A stretch of DNA of 64,000 bases from Peptostreptococcaceae bacterium (GTDB taxonomy: Bacteria > Bacillota > Clostridia > Peptostreptococcales > Peptostreptococcaceae). Position 1 is the first letter of the stretch; each line of letters starts with the position of its first letter. A program made the translations under genes and the position numbers. The DNA lies in the NCBI GenBank assembly GCA_025210335.1, contig JAOARY010000051.1, positions 80,643 to 144,642 on the forward strand, read 5' to 3'. The notes below the pieces were generated by a model that saw only the letters and a program-made list of their open reading frames with translations, did not search any database and was not told where the DNA came from. This document shows, piece by piece, positions 8,623 through 17,703 of this stretch.

Positions 8623-9891
8623 ATGAAGGTATACAGAAGAAAAGAATTATTTCCAAATGTGAGCAATGAGGACTGGAATGATTGGAAATGGCAATTAAAA
8701 AATAGAATAGAAACTGTTGATGAACTTAAAAAATATATACCACTTACAAAAGAAGAAGAAGAAGGTGCAAGAAAATGTCTAGAAACACTTAGAATGTCTA
8801 TAACACCTTACTATCTTTCAATTATAGATCCAGATGATTTACATGATCCAGTTAGAAAGCAAGCAATACCACTTATAAATGAAATTCATAAATCAGATGC
8901 AGATTTATTAGATCCACTTCATGAAGATGGAGATTCACCAGTTCCAGGATTAACTCATAGATATCCTGATAGAGCTTTACTTTTAATAACAGATCAATGT
9001 TCAATGTATTGTAGACATTGTACGAGAAGAAGATTTGCAGGACAAAATGACACTGCACTTCCAATGGCTCAAATAGATGCAGCAATTGATTATATAGCAA
9101 AAACTCCAGTAATAAGAGATGTTTTACTTTCGGGTGGAGATGCACTTTTAATCTCTGATGAAAAATTAGAATATATCATAAAAAGATTAAGAGCTATTGA
9201 TCATGTTGAAATAGTTAGAATAGGTTCTAGAGTTCCAGTTGTGCTACCTCAAAGAATTACAGATGATTTAGTAAATATGCTTAAAAAATATCATCCAATT
9301 TGGTTAAATACTCATTTTAATCATTCAAATGAAATAACAGTTGAATCTAAAGAAGCTTGTGAAAAATTAGCTAATGCAGGGGTTCCACTAGGAAATCAAA
9401 CTGTTCTTTTAAGAGGAGTTAATGATTGTGTACATGTTATGAAAAGACTTGTAAATGATTTAGCTATGATTAGAGTTAGACCTTATTATATATATCAATG
9501 TGATTTATCAATGGGAATTGAACATTTTAGAACTCCTGTTGCAAAAGGTATTGAAATAATAGAAGGATTAAGAGGACATACTTCTGGTTATTGTGTTCCA
9601 ACATTTGTTGTAGATGCACCTGGTGGTGGAGGTAAAACACCAGTTATGCCAAACTATGTTATATCTCAAAGCCATGATAAAGTTATACTTAGAAACTTTG
9701 AAGGTGTTATAACAACTTACCAAGAACCACATTCTTATGAAGTTGGATGTAATTGTCCAGTTTGTAGAGGTGAAGAAGAAGTTCATAAGGTAGGAGTAGC
9801 AGGACTTTTAAATAATCAACAAATGACATTAGAGCCTGAAGGTCTTGAAAGAAAACAAAGAAGTGAAGAAGCTCATAAAGTGTTACATTAA
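8623..9891 (+). CDS. kamA: L-lysine 2,3-aminomutase
   Basis: KamA is a radical SAM, PLP-dependent enzyme that turns L-lysine into L-beta-lysine, the first step of the pathway. The 422-residue protein carries the cluster-binding cysteines Cys126, Cys130 and Cys133 (CSMYCRHC). The PLP lysine is at residue 338 in PGGGGKTP, and the C-terminal zinc cysteines are in CNCPVC. The spacing closely matches the Clostridium subterminale enzyme. A GGGGGG box lies before the ATG. The gene is followed by kamB after 31 bases. Confidence 0.97.
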   Translation: MKVYRRKELFPNVSNEDWNDWKWQLKNRIETVDELKKYIPLTKEEEEGARKCLETLRMSITPYYLSIIDPDDLHDPVRKQAIPLINEIHKSDADLLDPLHEDGDSPVPGLTHRYPDRALLLITDQCSMYCRHCTRRRFAGQNDTALPMAQIDAAIDYIAKTPVIRDVLLSGGDALLISDEKLEYIIKRLRAIDHVEIVRIGSRVPVVLPQRITDDLVNMLKKYHPIWLNTHFNHSNEITVESKEACEKLANAGVPLGNQTVLLRGVNDCVHVMKRLVNDLAMIRVRPYYIYQCDLSMGIEHFRTPVAKGIEIIEGLRGHTSGYCVPTFVVDAPGGGGKTPVMPNYVISQSHDKVILRNFEGVITTYQEPHSYEVGCNCPVCRGEEEVHKVGVAGLLNNQQMTLEPEGLERKQRSEEAHKVLH

Positions 9892-9922
9892 TAAATAAAA
9901 GAATGAATAAAGGAAAGATTTT

Positions 9923-10954
9923 ATGAAAAGCATAATGGAAGAAATAAAAAATTATAAAACTATTTCATTGATTGGTATGGAAAAGAATGTTGGAAAAACA
10001 ACTACTTTAAATTTTATATTAAGAAATATGGATAGAAATAAAATCATAGGAATAACATCTATAGGTAGAGATGGAGAATCAGAAGATTTAGTAACTGCAA
10101 CTAAAAAACCTAAGATATATGTAAATAAAAATACAATAATAGCAACAGCTAAGGACTGTGTTTTTAAAAGTGATATAACCAAGGAAATTTTAAAAACAAC
10201 AAATATAAATACACCAATGGGGAAGATTGTTATAGTAAGAGCCTTGAGTGATGGTTTTGTTGAAATTGCAGGTCCTTCCATTAATGCACAATTAAAAGAG
10301 GTCTTTCAAATATTAATAGATTTTGATTGTGATCATATATTTTTAGATGGTGCGCTGAGTAGAAAAACATCAGCATCACCATATATAACAGATGCTTCAG
10401 TATTAGCTACTGGAGCATCTTTATCTAAAGATATCTTAGATGTAGTTAATAAAACTTCTTTAGCAGTTTGTAATTTATCAATAGAGAGTATAGATGATAA
10501 AAATATAAAAAAAATTGTTTTTGATTCATTTAAAGATAATTGTGCGGTTTCAATAAATGATATAGGGGTTAAATATATAAATAAAAAAACTAATTTGATG
10601 GCAATGGATGAGATTGTAACGGAGATTGAAAATGGTGCTAAGTATATGGCTATTAGGGGGATTATAACGGATCGAGTATTAGAAAGTATAATGAAAAAAA
10701 CAAATAAATTAAAGGAATGCATAATTTTGATTGAAGATGGAACTAAGCTATTTTTAACACAGATGACTAAAAATAAATTTAAAAAAAGTGGTGGCAAAAT
10801 GATGTCATTAAATAAGATTAATTTAATAGGTGTAACTATAAATCCGTATTCACCATATGGTTATAATTTTAAATCTGATGAATTTTTAAAGAAATTAAAA
10901 ACTAAGCTTAGTTTACCTATTTATGATGTTTTAGGATGTGATAAAAATGCATAA
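9923..10954 (+). CDS. kamB: KamB-type P-loop protein of the lysine fermentation operon
   Basis: The 343-residue protein opens with a Walker A motif, GMEKNVGKTTT at about residues 18-28, and a later hydrophobic strand ending in DG (IFLDGALSR) that may serve as Walker B. No other domain was recognised. Gene position between kamA and the 5,6-aminomutase genes fits kamB as named in known lysine fermentation clusters. Its function is not established. A role with KamC in maintaining or reactivating the B12-dependent mutase is my inference. The end overlaps kamC by eight bases. Confidence 0.75.
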   Translation: MKSIMEEIKNYKTISLIGMEKNVGKTTTLNFILRNMDRNKIIGITSIGRDGESEDLVTATKKPKIYVNKNTIIATAKDCVFKSDITKEILKTTNINTPMGKIVIVRALSDGFVEIAGPSINAQLKEVFQILIDFDCDHIFLDGALSRKTSASPYITDASVLATGASLSKDILDVVNKTSLAVCNLSIESIDDKNIKKIVFDSFKDNCAVSINDIGVKYINKKTNLMAMDEIVTEIENGAKYMAIRGIITDRVLESIMKKTNKLKECIILIEDGTKLFLTQMTKNKFKKSGGKMMSLNKINLIGVTINPYSPYGYNFKSDEFLKKLKTKLSLPIYDVLGCDKNA

Positions 10955-12437
10955 TAAATTAGATTTAGATGGTATAGGAATTTCTTATATTCTTAATAAT
11001 TTACAATTACAAACTCCATTTTCAAAGGATTTAAAGAAAAATTTAAAGTTTTTTGATGATAAAGAAAAGTTAAAAGAAGAGTTTTTGAATATAGAAAAAA
11101 TGATAAGAGCATATAAAAATAAAGATTTAGTAGAGATAAAAAGATATTTAAGAAAATTAAAAGATATAAAAAATTCTTTATTAAGATGTAAAAATAATAT
11201 GATTTTAGATGAAGTTGAATTATTTGAAATAAAGAGTTTTGCAATGTCTTTTGAAGATTTAAGAAGAAGCTATTTTGTCTTGAATTTAGATATCAAAAAT
11301 ATTAAATTAAATTCTTTAAGTGATTTGATAAAAATATTAGATCCTGAAGACAAAAAAATGCCATCGTTTTTTATATATGAAGCATATTCAAAAAAATTAA
11401 AAATAATAAGAGATAATAAAAAAGATATAGAAAAAGATATATTAAAAGAAGATAGCCAAGAAAAAAGAGAAATACTTATGGAAAAAAGACTAGAGATTGT
11501 ATTAGAAGAAGAAAAGGAAGAATATGAAATAAGAAAAAATATATCAAATCAAATTATTAAATTTGTGGATTTATTTTTACTAAATATAAAAAGTATTTCA
11601 TATTTAGATTTTTTAATTGCAAAAGCAGAACTTGCTGTTAAGTATAATGCTATAAAACCAAAAGTAATAGATTCTATGTCAATAAAAATAAAAAATGCAT
11701 TTAACCCAGAAGTTAAGGATATTTTAAAAAAGAGCAATAAAGAATTTACTAAAATATCAATAGAGCTAAAAAGAGGTGTTAGTCTTATAACTGGTGCTAA
11801 TATGGGGGGAAAAAGTATTAGTTTAAAGACTATAGCATTAAATTATTATATGGCTATATCAGGATTTTTCTCATTTTGTGATGAAATAGAAATCTGTTTA
11901 CTTGACTTTTTATCATTTGTATCTGATGATATGCAATCAATTTCTAGAGGGCTTTCTACTTTTGGAGCTGAAATTATGAATTTAAAGTCTATAATAGAAC
12001 AGATAAAGACCAAGAGAGGTCTTATCATAATGGATGAATTTGCAAGAGGAACAAATCCAAAAGAGGGACGAAATTTACTAAAGGGACTTTTAAATTATTT
12101 AAAAGATAAAGATACAATAAGTTTATTAACAACACATTATGATAATGTTTATGAAAATTGGATGAACCATTATCAAGTTGTAGGACTTAAAAATGTTGAT
12201 TTTAAAGATTTAAAAGAACTTATTAAATTTGATAAAAAATATTCTGTTGAAATAATACAAAAGCATATGGATTATAGACTTTTAAAAATGGACGAAGGTA
12301 AAAATGTTCCAAAAGATGCATTTAATATATGTAAGCTTTTGGGTCTTGAAGATGAAATTTTAAATGGGGCATTAAAATATTATAAAGAAGGTGAGATTAA
12401 TGAAGAGCAAGGTGAATTTAAATTGGGATCTTGTTAG
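10947..12437 (+). CDS. kamC: KamC, MutS-like ATPase of the lysine fermentation operon
   Basis: About 496 residues with a C-terminal MutS-type ABC ATPase: Walker A GANMGGKSISLKT near residue 285, SRGLSTFGAEI (signature region), Walker B LIIMDEFARGTNPKEG, and TTHYDN. The N-terminal half is helical and charged, and no mismatch-recognition domain is visible, so ordinary mismatch repair is unlikely. ATG 10947 overlaps the end of kamB. The ORF also extends to a GTG at 10938. It sits between kamB and kamD, as in known kam clusters. The function is unproven. Confidence 0.75.
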   Translation: MHNKLDLDGIGISYILNNLQLQTPFSKDLKKNLKFFDDKEKLKEEFLNIEKMIRAYKNKDLVEIKRYLRKLKDIKNSLLRCKNNMILDEVELFEIKSFAMSFEDLRRSYFVLNLDIKNIKLNSLSDLIKILDPEDKKMPSFFIYEAYSKKLKIIRDNKKDIEKDILKEDSQEKREILMEKRLEIVLEEEKEEYEIRKNISNQIIKFVDLFLLNIKSISYLDFLIAKAELAVKYNAIKPKVIDSMSIKIKNAFNPEVKDILKKSNKEFTKISIELKRGVSLITGANMGGKSISLKTIALNYYMAISGFFSFCDEIEICLLDFLSFVSDDMQSISRGLSTFGAEIMNLKSIIEQIKTKRGLIIMDEFARGTNPKEGRNLLKGLLNYLKDKDTISLLTTHYDNVYENWMNHYQVVGLKNVDFKDLKELIKFDKKYSVEIIQKHMDYRLLKMDEGKNVPKDAFNICKLLGLEDEILNGALKYYKEGEINEEQGEFKLGSC

Positions 12438-13977
12438 CAAAAGTAGAAATTCTGCACAAAAAATAGCAAGAGATACTCAAGATTTTATAGATAGACATAC
12501 TACTGTTTCAGTTGAAAGAACAATTTGTAGATTACTTGGTATAGATGGTGTGGATGAAATGGAAGTTCCAATTCCAAATATAGTCGTAGATCATCTAAAG
12601 GAAAACAATGTACTTGGAATAGGAGTTTGTAAATACATAGGTAATGCCATGATACAAACTAAATTTTCACCACAAGAAATAGGTGAAAAAATATCTAGAA
12701 AAGAATTAGATATCACAAAATTAGAAATGGCAGATGATTTTGAAATCAAAATGACTATAGATAAATTAGCTAAAGAAATGGTTGAAAAAATCAAAGTAAA
12801 TAGACAAAAAAGAGAAAACTATTTATCTGAATTTGGAGATAAACAAGGACCGTATCTATATGTTATAGTTGCAACTGGGAATATACATGAAGATATAACT
12901 CAAGCAGTTGCAGCAGCAAAACAAGGAGCCGATGTTATTGCAGTTATAAGAACGACTGGACAGAGTTTATTAGATTATGTTCCTTATGGTGCGACAACTG
13001 AAGGTTTTGGTGGAACATATGCAACACAAGAAAACTTTAGACTTATGAGAAAGGCATTAGATGAAGTTGGAGAGGATTTAGGAAGATATATAAGACTTTG
13101 TAATTACTGTTCTGGTCTTTGTATGCCTGAAATAGCAGCACTTGGTGCAATTGAAAGACTTGATATGATGCTTAATGATGCACTTTATGGAATATTATTT
13201 AGAGATATAAATATGAAAAGAACTATGATTGACCAGTTTTTCTCAAGAGTTATAAATGGTTTTGCTGGAGTTATAATTAATACTGGGGAAGATAATTATT
13301 TAACTACAGCTGATGCTTATGAAGAAGCTCATACTGTTTTAGCTTCACAATTTATAAATGAACAATTTGCTTTATTTGCAGGTCTTCCTGAAGAGCAAAT
13401 GGGACTTGGACATGCGTTTGAAATGAATCCTGAACTTGAAAATGGATTTGTTTACGAACTTGCACAAGCACAAATGGCAAGAGAGATATTCCCTAAAGCA
13501 CCACTTAAATATATGCCACCAACTAAATTTATGACTGGGAATATATTTAGAGGACATGTTCAAGATGCACTATTTAATGCAATTACTGCAATTACTAATC
13601 AAAAGGTACATCTACTTGGTATGTTGACTGAAGCTATCCATACACCTTTTATGTCTGATAGAGCTTTAGCTATTGAAAATGCTCAATATATATTTAGAAC
13701 TATGAAAGATTTAGGTGATGAAATAGAATACAAAAAAGATGGTAAGGTTCAAAAAAGAGCTAATTTTGTATTAGATGAAGCTACAAAATTACTTGAAGAA
13801 ATAGAAGCTGATGGTTTATTTAAGACTCTTGAAAAAGGTGCTTTTGGTGGAGTTAAAAGACCAATAGATGGCGGAAAAGGATTAGATGGTGTATTTGAAA
13901 AAGAAAATGCTTATTTCAATCCATTTATAGAACTTATGCTAGACAAAAATATAAAAAAAGATTTAATAAATAATTAG
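12400..13977 (+). CDS. kamD: Lysine 5,6-aminomutase, alpha subunit
   Basis: KamD is the large TIM-barrel subunit of the adenosylcobalamin- and PLP-dependent mutase that moves the 6-amino group of beta-lysine to carbon 5. About 525 residues, the usual length, with stretches typical of the family such as DVIAVIRTTGQSLLDYVPYG and RLCNYCSGLCMPEIA. I chose ATG 12400, six bases after AAGGTGAG, so the start lies inside the end of kamC (38-base overlap). kamE follows 18 bases downstream. Confidence 0.94.
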   Translation: MKSKVNLNWDLVSKSRNSAQKIARDTQDFIDRHTTVSVERTICRLLGIDGVDEMEVPIPNIVVDHLKENNVLGIGVCKYIGNAMIQTKFSPQEIGEKISRKELDITKLEMADDFEIKMTIDKLAKEMVEKIKVNRQKRENYLSEFGDKQGPYLYVIVATGNIHEDITQAVAAAKQGADVIAVIRTTGQSLLDYVPYGATTEGFGGTYATQENFRLMRKALDEVGEDLGRYIRLCNYCSGLCMPEIAALGAIERLDMMLNDALYGILFRDINMKRTMIDQFFSRVINGFAGVIINTGEDNYLTTADAYEEAHTVLASQFINEQFALFAGLPEEQMGLGHAFEMNPELENGFVYELAQAQMAREIFPKAPLKYMPPTKFMTGNIFRGHVQDALFNAITAITNQKVHLLGMLTEAIHTPFMSDRALAIENAQYIFRTMKDLGDEIEYKKDGKVQKRANFVLDEATKLLEEIEADGLFKTLEKGAFGGVKRPIDGGKGLDGVFEKENAYFNPFIELMLDKNIKKDLINN

Positions 13978-13995
13978 ATATAAGGGGGGACTAAA

Positions 13996-14814
13996 ATGAG
14001 CGGAGGATTATATTCTACAGAGTGTAAAGATTTTGATAAAACGCTTGATTTGACGAAAATTAAGCCATATGGAGATACGATGAATGATGGTAAGGTGCAA
14101 CTTAGTTTTACTTTGCCACTTGAAGATAATGAAAAATCAATAGAGGCTGCTAAACAACTAGGTGTTAAGATGGGGCTTAACAATGTTTCAGTTGTTGATC
14201 ATATGCCACTTGATAAGAATTTTACATTCTACGTTGTATATGGTAATTTATCTCATGATATAGATTATACAAAAATCCATGTTGAAACAGTAGATGTTGA
14301 TACTATGGATATGCATGAAGTAGATGATTTTATAAAAGAAAATATAAAAAGAAAAATAGTTATTGTAGGAGCTAGTACTGGTACAGATGCTCATACAGTT
14401 GGTATAGATGCAGTTATGAATATGAAAGGTTATGCTGGACATTATGGACTTGAAAGATATGATATGATAGATGCGTATAACCTAGGAAGTCAAGTTGAGA
14501 ATGAAGAATTTATAAAAAAAGCAATAGAATTAAATGCAGATGTTTTATTAGTATCTCAAACTGTAACACAAAAGGATATTCATATCAAAAACCTTACTAA
14601 TTTAGTTGAACTAATGGAAGCAGAAGGAATAAGAGATAAGGTTGTGCTTGTTTGTGGTGGAGCAAGAATAAGTCATGAATTAGCGAAGGAATTAGGGTAT
14701 GATGCTGGTTTTGGACCAGGAAAATATGCTGATGATGTTGCAAGTTTTGCAGTTAATGATATTGTAGATAGAAAGTTAATAGATGTTAATTTAAACTCAG
14801 AAGTTTTAAATTAA
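13996..14814 (+). CDS. kamE: Lysine 5,6-aminomutase, beta subunit
   Basis: KamE carries the cobalamin-binding Rossmann domain and the PLP lysine of the mutase. The 272-residue protein has the base-off B12 motif DxHxxG as DAHTVG near residue 134. It also has the SQTVTQKDIH and VLVCGGARISHELAKELGYD segments of the cobalamin domain. A GGGGGG box precedes the ATG. It is the last gene of the lysine operon and is followed by a strong terminator. Confidence 0.95.
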   Translation: MSGGLYSTECKDFDKTLDLTKIKPYGDTMNDGKVQLSFTLPLEDNEKSIEAAKQLGVKMGLNNVSVVDHMPLDKNFTFYVVYGNLSHDIDYTKIHVETVDVDTMDMHEVDDFIKENIKRKIVIVGASTGTDAHTVGIDAVMNMKGYAGHYGLERYDMIDAYNLGSQVENEEFIKKAIELNADVLLVSQTVTQKDIHIKNLTNLVELMEAEGIRDKVVLVCGGARISHELAKELGYDAGFGPGKYADDVASFAVNDIVDRKLIDVNLNSEVLN

Positions 14815-14833
14815 TTAAAAATTAATAATAATA

Positions 14834-14867
14834 AAAATCTGTTTCGAAAATCGAAACAGATTTTTTT
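14834..14867 (+). terminator. Rho-independent terminator of the lysine operon
   Basis: AAAATCTGTTTCGA and TCGAAACAGATTTT form a 14-base stem with an AA-rich loop, followed by a T run. Confidence 0.92.
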
Positions 14868-14995
14868 ATTTTTTGACTAAAAAATTATTAACTAATAATT
14901 TAAAAATATATATAATTATAATTAATTTAAAAAATTTAAAGAATTTGAAATAACTAAATATAAATTATTTTTTATAAAAAAATTAAAAAAAACAA

Positions 14996-15024
14996 TTGAC
15001 GAATGATTTTATTTTTTATAGAAT
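14996..15024 (+). promoter_or_regulatory. Promoter of the T-box/arg leader
   Basis: TTGACG (14996-15001), exactly 17 bases, then TAGAAT (15019-15024). It lies about 40 bases before the T-box Stem I. Confidence 0.75.
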
Positions 15025-15060
15025 AAGTATCAACAATCAAAACAAAAACATCTTGTGATT

Positions 15061-15277
15061 GGAAGAGTAGTTGAATTTAATTATTTAAAGCGAGTCAAAG
15101 TTTGGTGTAAGTTTGGCAAATAATATTTCGATGAAGAGAGTCCATGAAGAAATTTCTTGAAATAATAGTATGGAAATTCGGTTCATTACCGTTATCAATG
15201 TAGAGTGAAAACTTAGGTTTTTTAAATAGAGTGGTACCGCGATACTTTCGTCTCTTGTTGAGATGGAAGTTTTTTTA
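15061..15277 (+). promoter_or_regulatory. T-box leader 1 (before the amino-acid binding protein and argGH)
   Basis: The T-box sequence GAGTGGTACCGCG (15229-15241) is canonical. Its terminator is ACTTTCGTCTC (15244-15254) with GAGATGGAAGT (15260-15270) and seven T. Stem I spans about 15061-15153, closed by GGA/TCC, with a TTTGGTGTAAG distal loop and the specifier side TGAAGAGAG (15132-15140). The specifier reads AGA (Arg, 15135-15137) or GAG (Glu, 15136-15138) depending on register. The downstream argGH genes favour arginine. Confidence 0.88.
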
Positions 15278-15458
15278 TTACCAAAAATCATATGATTTAG
15301 GATTAGGGTAATTATAAAAGCATTATCAAAACAAACTCTAGTAAAAATTAAAAATATTTTTAATATTTTTAATTTTCTTAAAAAATCTAGTTTTAAAAAG
15401 AGTGGCACCGCGAAACCATCGTCTCTTTATATATAATATAGAGACTGTGGTTTTTTTT
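15278..15458 (+). promoter_or_regulatory. Second T-box antiterminator/terminator unit without a visible Stem I
   Basis: A second canonical T-box, AGTGGCACCGCG (15401-15412), is followed by its own terminator: AACCATCGTCTCT (15414-15426) with AGAGACTGTGGTT (15440-15452) and a T run. Only about 120 bases separate it from the first terminator. They hold an ATTAC/GTAAT stem and an AAACT...AGTTT stem but no Stem I with a distal GGTG loop or specifier. It may be a shortened duplicate of the first unit. Confidence 0.75.
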
Positions 15459-15577
15459 ATACAAAAATTAAAAAAAGCTTAGGAAAATTATTTTAATAAT
15501 ATTAGATTTTTATGTGGATTTTTTTAATTTTTTAATTCAAATATTTTTAAAATATGAAAAATAAAGGAGAGATTATT
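15459..15577 (+). other. Leader remainder before the binding-protein gene
   Basis: AT-rich DNA without an ORF. It ends in AAAGGAGAG, the ribosome binding site of the gene starting at 15578. Together with the T-boxes it fills the gap 14868-15577. Confidence 0.6.
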
Positions 15578-16369
15578 ATGAAAAAATTAATAGGTATTTT
15601 ATTAGGAATTATGGTTTTGGTATTTAGCTTTGGTTGTTCAAAGAAAGAAGATTTGACTACTTTGGAAAAAATAAAGCAAAAAGGTGAATTAGTTATAGGT
15701 ACGAGTGCTTCATATCCACCATATGAATTTCATAAAGAAGTAGATGGTAAGGATCAAATAGTGGGATTTGATATTGATATAGCAAAAGAATTAGCAAAAG
15801 ATCTTGGTGTTAAATTAACTATTAAAGATATGAAATTTGATGGACTTATAGCTGCTTTAACTACAAATAAGATTGATATTATAATAGCTGGAATGACTCC
15901 AACTGAAGAAAGAAAGCAAACTGTTGATTTTTCAGATGTTTATTATACTGCGACTCAAAGTATAGTTATTCATAAAGATGATATAGGTAAATTCAAATCA
16001 TTAGACGATTTAAAAAACAGTAAAATAGGTGTTCAAAAAGGGACAATACAAGAGCAAATTGCAAAAGAGATAACAAATGAAGAAGATATAAAAGGTCTTG
16101 CTAAAGCAGCGGATGTAGTATTACAACTAAAGAGCAAAAAAATAGATGCACTTATATTTGAAACTCCAGTTGCAAAAGCATATGCAAGTAATAATGATGA
16201 GCTTGTATTTACTAATTTGAAGATAAATTCAGAAGATAATGGCTCTGCAATAGCAATAAATTTAAACAATGATGATTTAAAAGAAGTATTAAATGAATCT
16301 TTAAAGAATTTAAAGTCAGAAGGAAAAATATATGAATTTGTTGCAAACTACAGTATAGAAGGAGAATAA
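15578..16369 (+). CDS. Amino-acid ABC transporter substrate-binding lipoprotein
   Basis: A 263-residue type 3 periplasmic-binding-protein homologue. Residues 1-20 are a lipoprotein signal ending in the lipobox FSFGC, so the mature protein is anchored outside the membrane. Motifs include ELVIGTSASYPPYEF, GFDIDIAKELAKDLG and IIAGMTPTEERKQTVDFSDVYY, typical of polar or cationic amino acid binders. ATG 15578 lies behind AAAGGAG, and an ATG at 15554 has no box. The permease and ATPase genes are not next to it. Location between the T-box and argGH suggests arginine, citrulline or a similar ligand (inference). Confidence 0.88.
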   Translation: MKKLIGILLGIMVLVFSFGCSKKEDLTTLEKIKQKGELVIGTSASYPPYEFHKEVDGKDQIVGFDIDIAKELAKDLGVKLTIKDMKFDGLIAALTTNKIDIIIAGMTPTEERKQTVDFSDVYYTATQSIVIHKDDIGKFKSLDDLKNSKIGVQKGTIQEQIAKEITNEEDIKGLAKAADVVLQLKSKKIDALIFETPVAKAYASNNDELVFTNLKINSEDNGSAIAINLNNDDLKEVLNESLKNLKSEGKIYEFVANYSIEGE

Positions 16370-16467
16370 GTATATTAATATTTATAAATGTATAGAGATT
16401 TAATAGTTGTTAATTAACTAAGATATTTGATAAATAATTAAATTAAAAATAAACAGGAGGAATCAAA

Positions 16468-17694
16468 ATGAAAGATAAAGTAGTATTAGCATATTCGGGG
16501 GGATTAGATACATCTATTATTATACCTTGGATAAAGGAAAATTATGATTTGGATATAATTGCTGTATGTGTTGATGTTGGGCAAGAAGAAGATAAGGAAT
16601 ATGTAAAGAAAAAGGCGATTGAATCTGGTGCAAAAAAGATTTATATAGAAGATGTTGTGGATGAATTTGTAAAAGAATATGTATATAAGGGAATTAAAGC
16701 AAATGCAGTATATGAAAATAAATATCCACTTGGAACTGCACTTGCTAGACCACTAATAGCCAAAAAGCTTGTTGAAATAGCACATAAAGAAAATGCTAAA
16801 TACATAGCGCATGGTTGTACTGGCAAGGGAAATGACCAAGTAAGATTTGAAACATCAATAGCTTATTTAGATTCATCTATAGAAATAATTGCACCTTGGA
16901 GAATTTGGGATATTAAATCAAGAGAAGATGCTATTGATTATGCAAATAAAAAGGGAATTGAAGTTCCTGTTACTAAAGAAAAAATATATTCAAGAGATAA
17001 AAATATAATGCATGTTAGTCATGAAGGTGGGCCTATTGAAAATTTATTGAATGAACATGATGCAAAAGAGCTTTATTTGATGACAAATACTTTAGAAGAA
17101 GCTAGTGATAAGGCTGAGTATATAGATATACATTTTTATAAAGGTGAAGCAAAAAAATTAAATGGTCAAAAATTATCTGAAGTAGAAATTATCAAGAAAT
17201 TAAATGAACTTGGAAAAAAACATGGTATAGGTGTTGTTGATATATTAGAAAATCGTTTAGTTGGAATGAAATCAAGAGGGATTTATGAAACACCAGGAGT
17301 GACAATATTATTAGAAGCTCATGATAATTTAGAAAAACTAACTTTGGATAAAATGACATATCAATATAAACAAATGATTTCTTTAAAATATGCATCTTTA
17401 GTTTATGATGGTCTTTGGGATAGCAAATTAAAAAAATCTTTGGATAAATTTATAGATGAAACCCAAGAAAATGTATCTGGGGATATTAAATTGAAATTAT
17501 ATAAAGGAAATATGATTGTTGCATCAATGAACTCTCATAAAGCATTATATGATGATGAAATATCTTCATTTGGATATAGTGATATGTATGATCATTTTGA
17601 TGCAAATGGGTTTATAAAAATATATAGTTTGCCATTAAAAATAGAATCAAAAATAAATAATATTAAAGAAATCAAGGATAAAAAAGTCATATAG
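16468..17694 (+). CDS. argG: Argininosuccinate synthase
   Basis: ArgG joins citrulline and aspartate with ATP to give argininosuccinate. The 408-residue protein has the N-type ATP pyrophosphatase loop AYSGGLDTS at residues 8-16. It also has [14 protein letters not shown] near residue 115 and [18 protein letters not shown]. An AGGAGG box lies before the ATG. argH follows after nine bases, so both enzymes are co-expressed. No terminator separates it from the binding-protein gene 98 bases upstream, which puts it under the T-box leader. Confidence 0.97.
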   Translation: MKDKVVLAYSGGLDTSIIIPWIKENYDLDIIAVCVDVGQEEDKEYVKKKAIESGAKKIYIEDVVDEFVKEYVYKGIKANAVYENKYPLGTALARPLIAKKLVEIAHKENAKYIAHGCTGKGNDQVRFETSIAYLDSSIEIIAPWRIWDIKSREDAIDYANKKGIEVPVTKEKIYSRDKNIMHVSHEGGPIENLLNEHDAKELYLMTNTLEEASDKAEYIDIHFYKGEAKKLNGQKLSEVEIIKKLNELGKKHGIGVVDILENRLVGMKSRGIYETPGVTILLEAHDNLEKLTLDKMTYQYKQMISLKYASLVYDGLWDSKLKKSLDKFIDETQENVSGDIKLKLYKGNMIVASMNSHKALYDDEISSFGYSDMYDHFDANGFIKIYSLPLKIESKINNIKEIKDKKVI

Positions 17695-17703
17695 GAGGAA
17701 ATT

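Noticed and set aside
10947..12437. KamC as a DNA mismatch repair MutS
   Set aside because: No mismatch-recognition domain, only about 500 residues, and it is embedded in the lysine operon between kamB and kamD.
14834..14867. Possible regulatory hairpin after kamE
   Set aside because: It is a simple stem with a T run and explains itself as a terminator.
15085..15408. 107-codon minus-strand frame
   Set aside because: It lies on the opposite strand of the T-box leader and its composition is that of random AT-rich DNA. The RNA structure explains the region.
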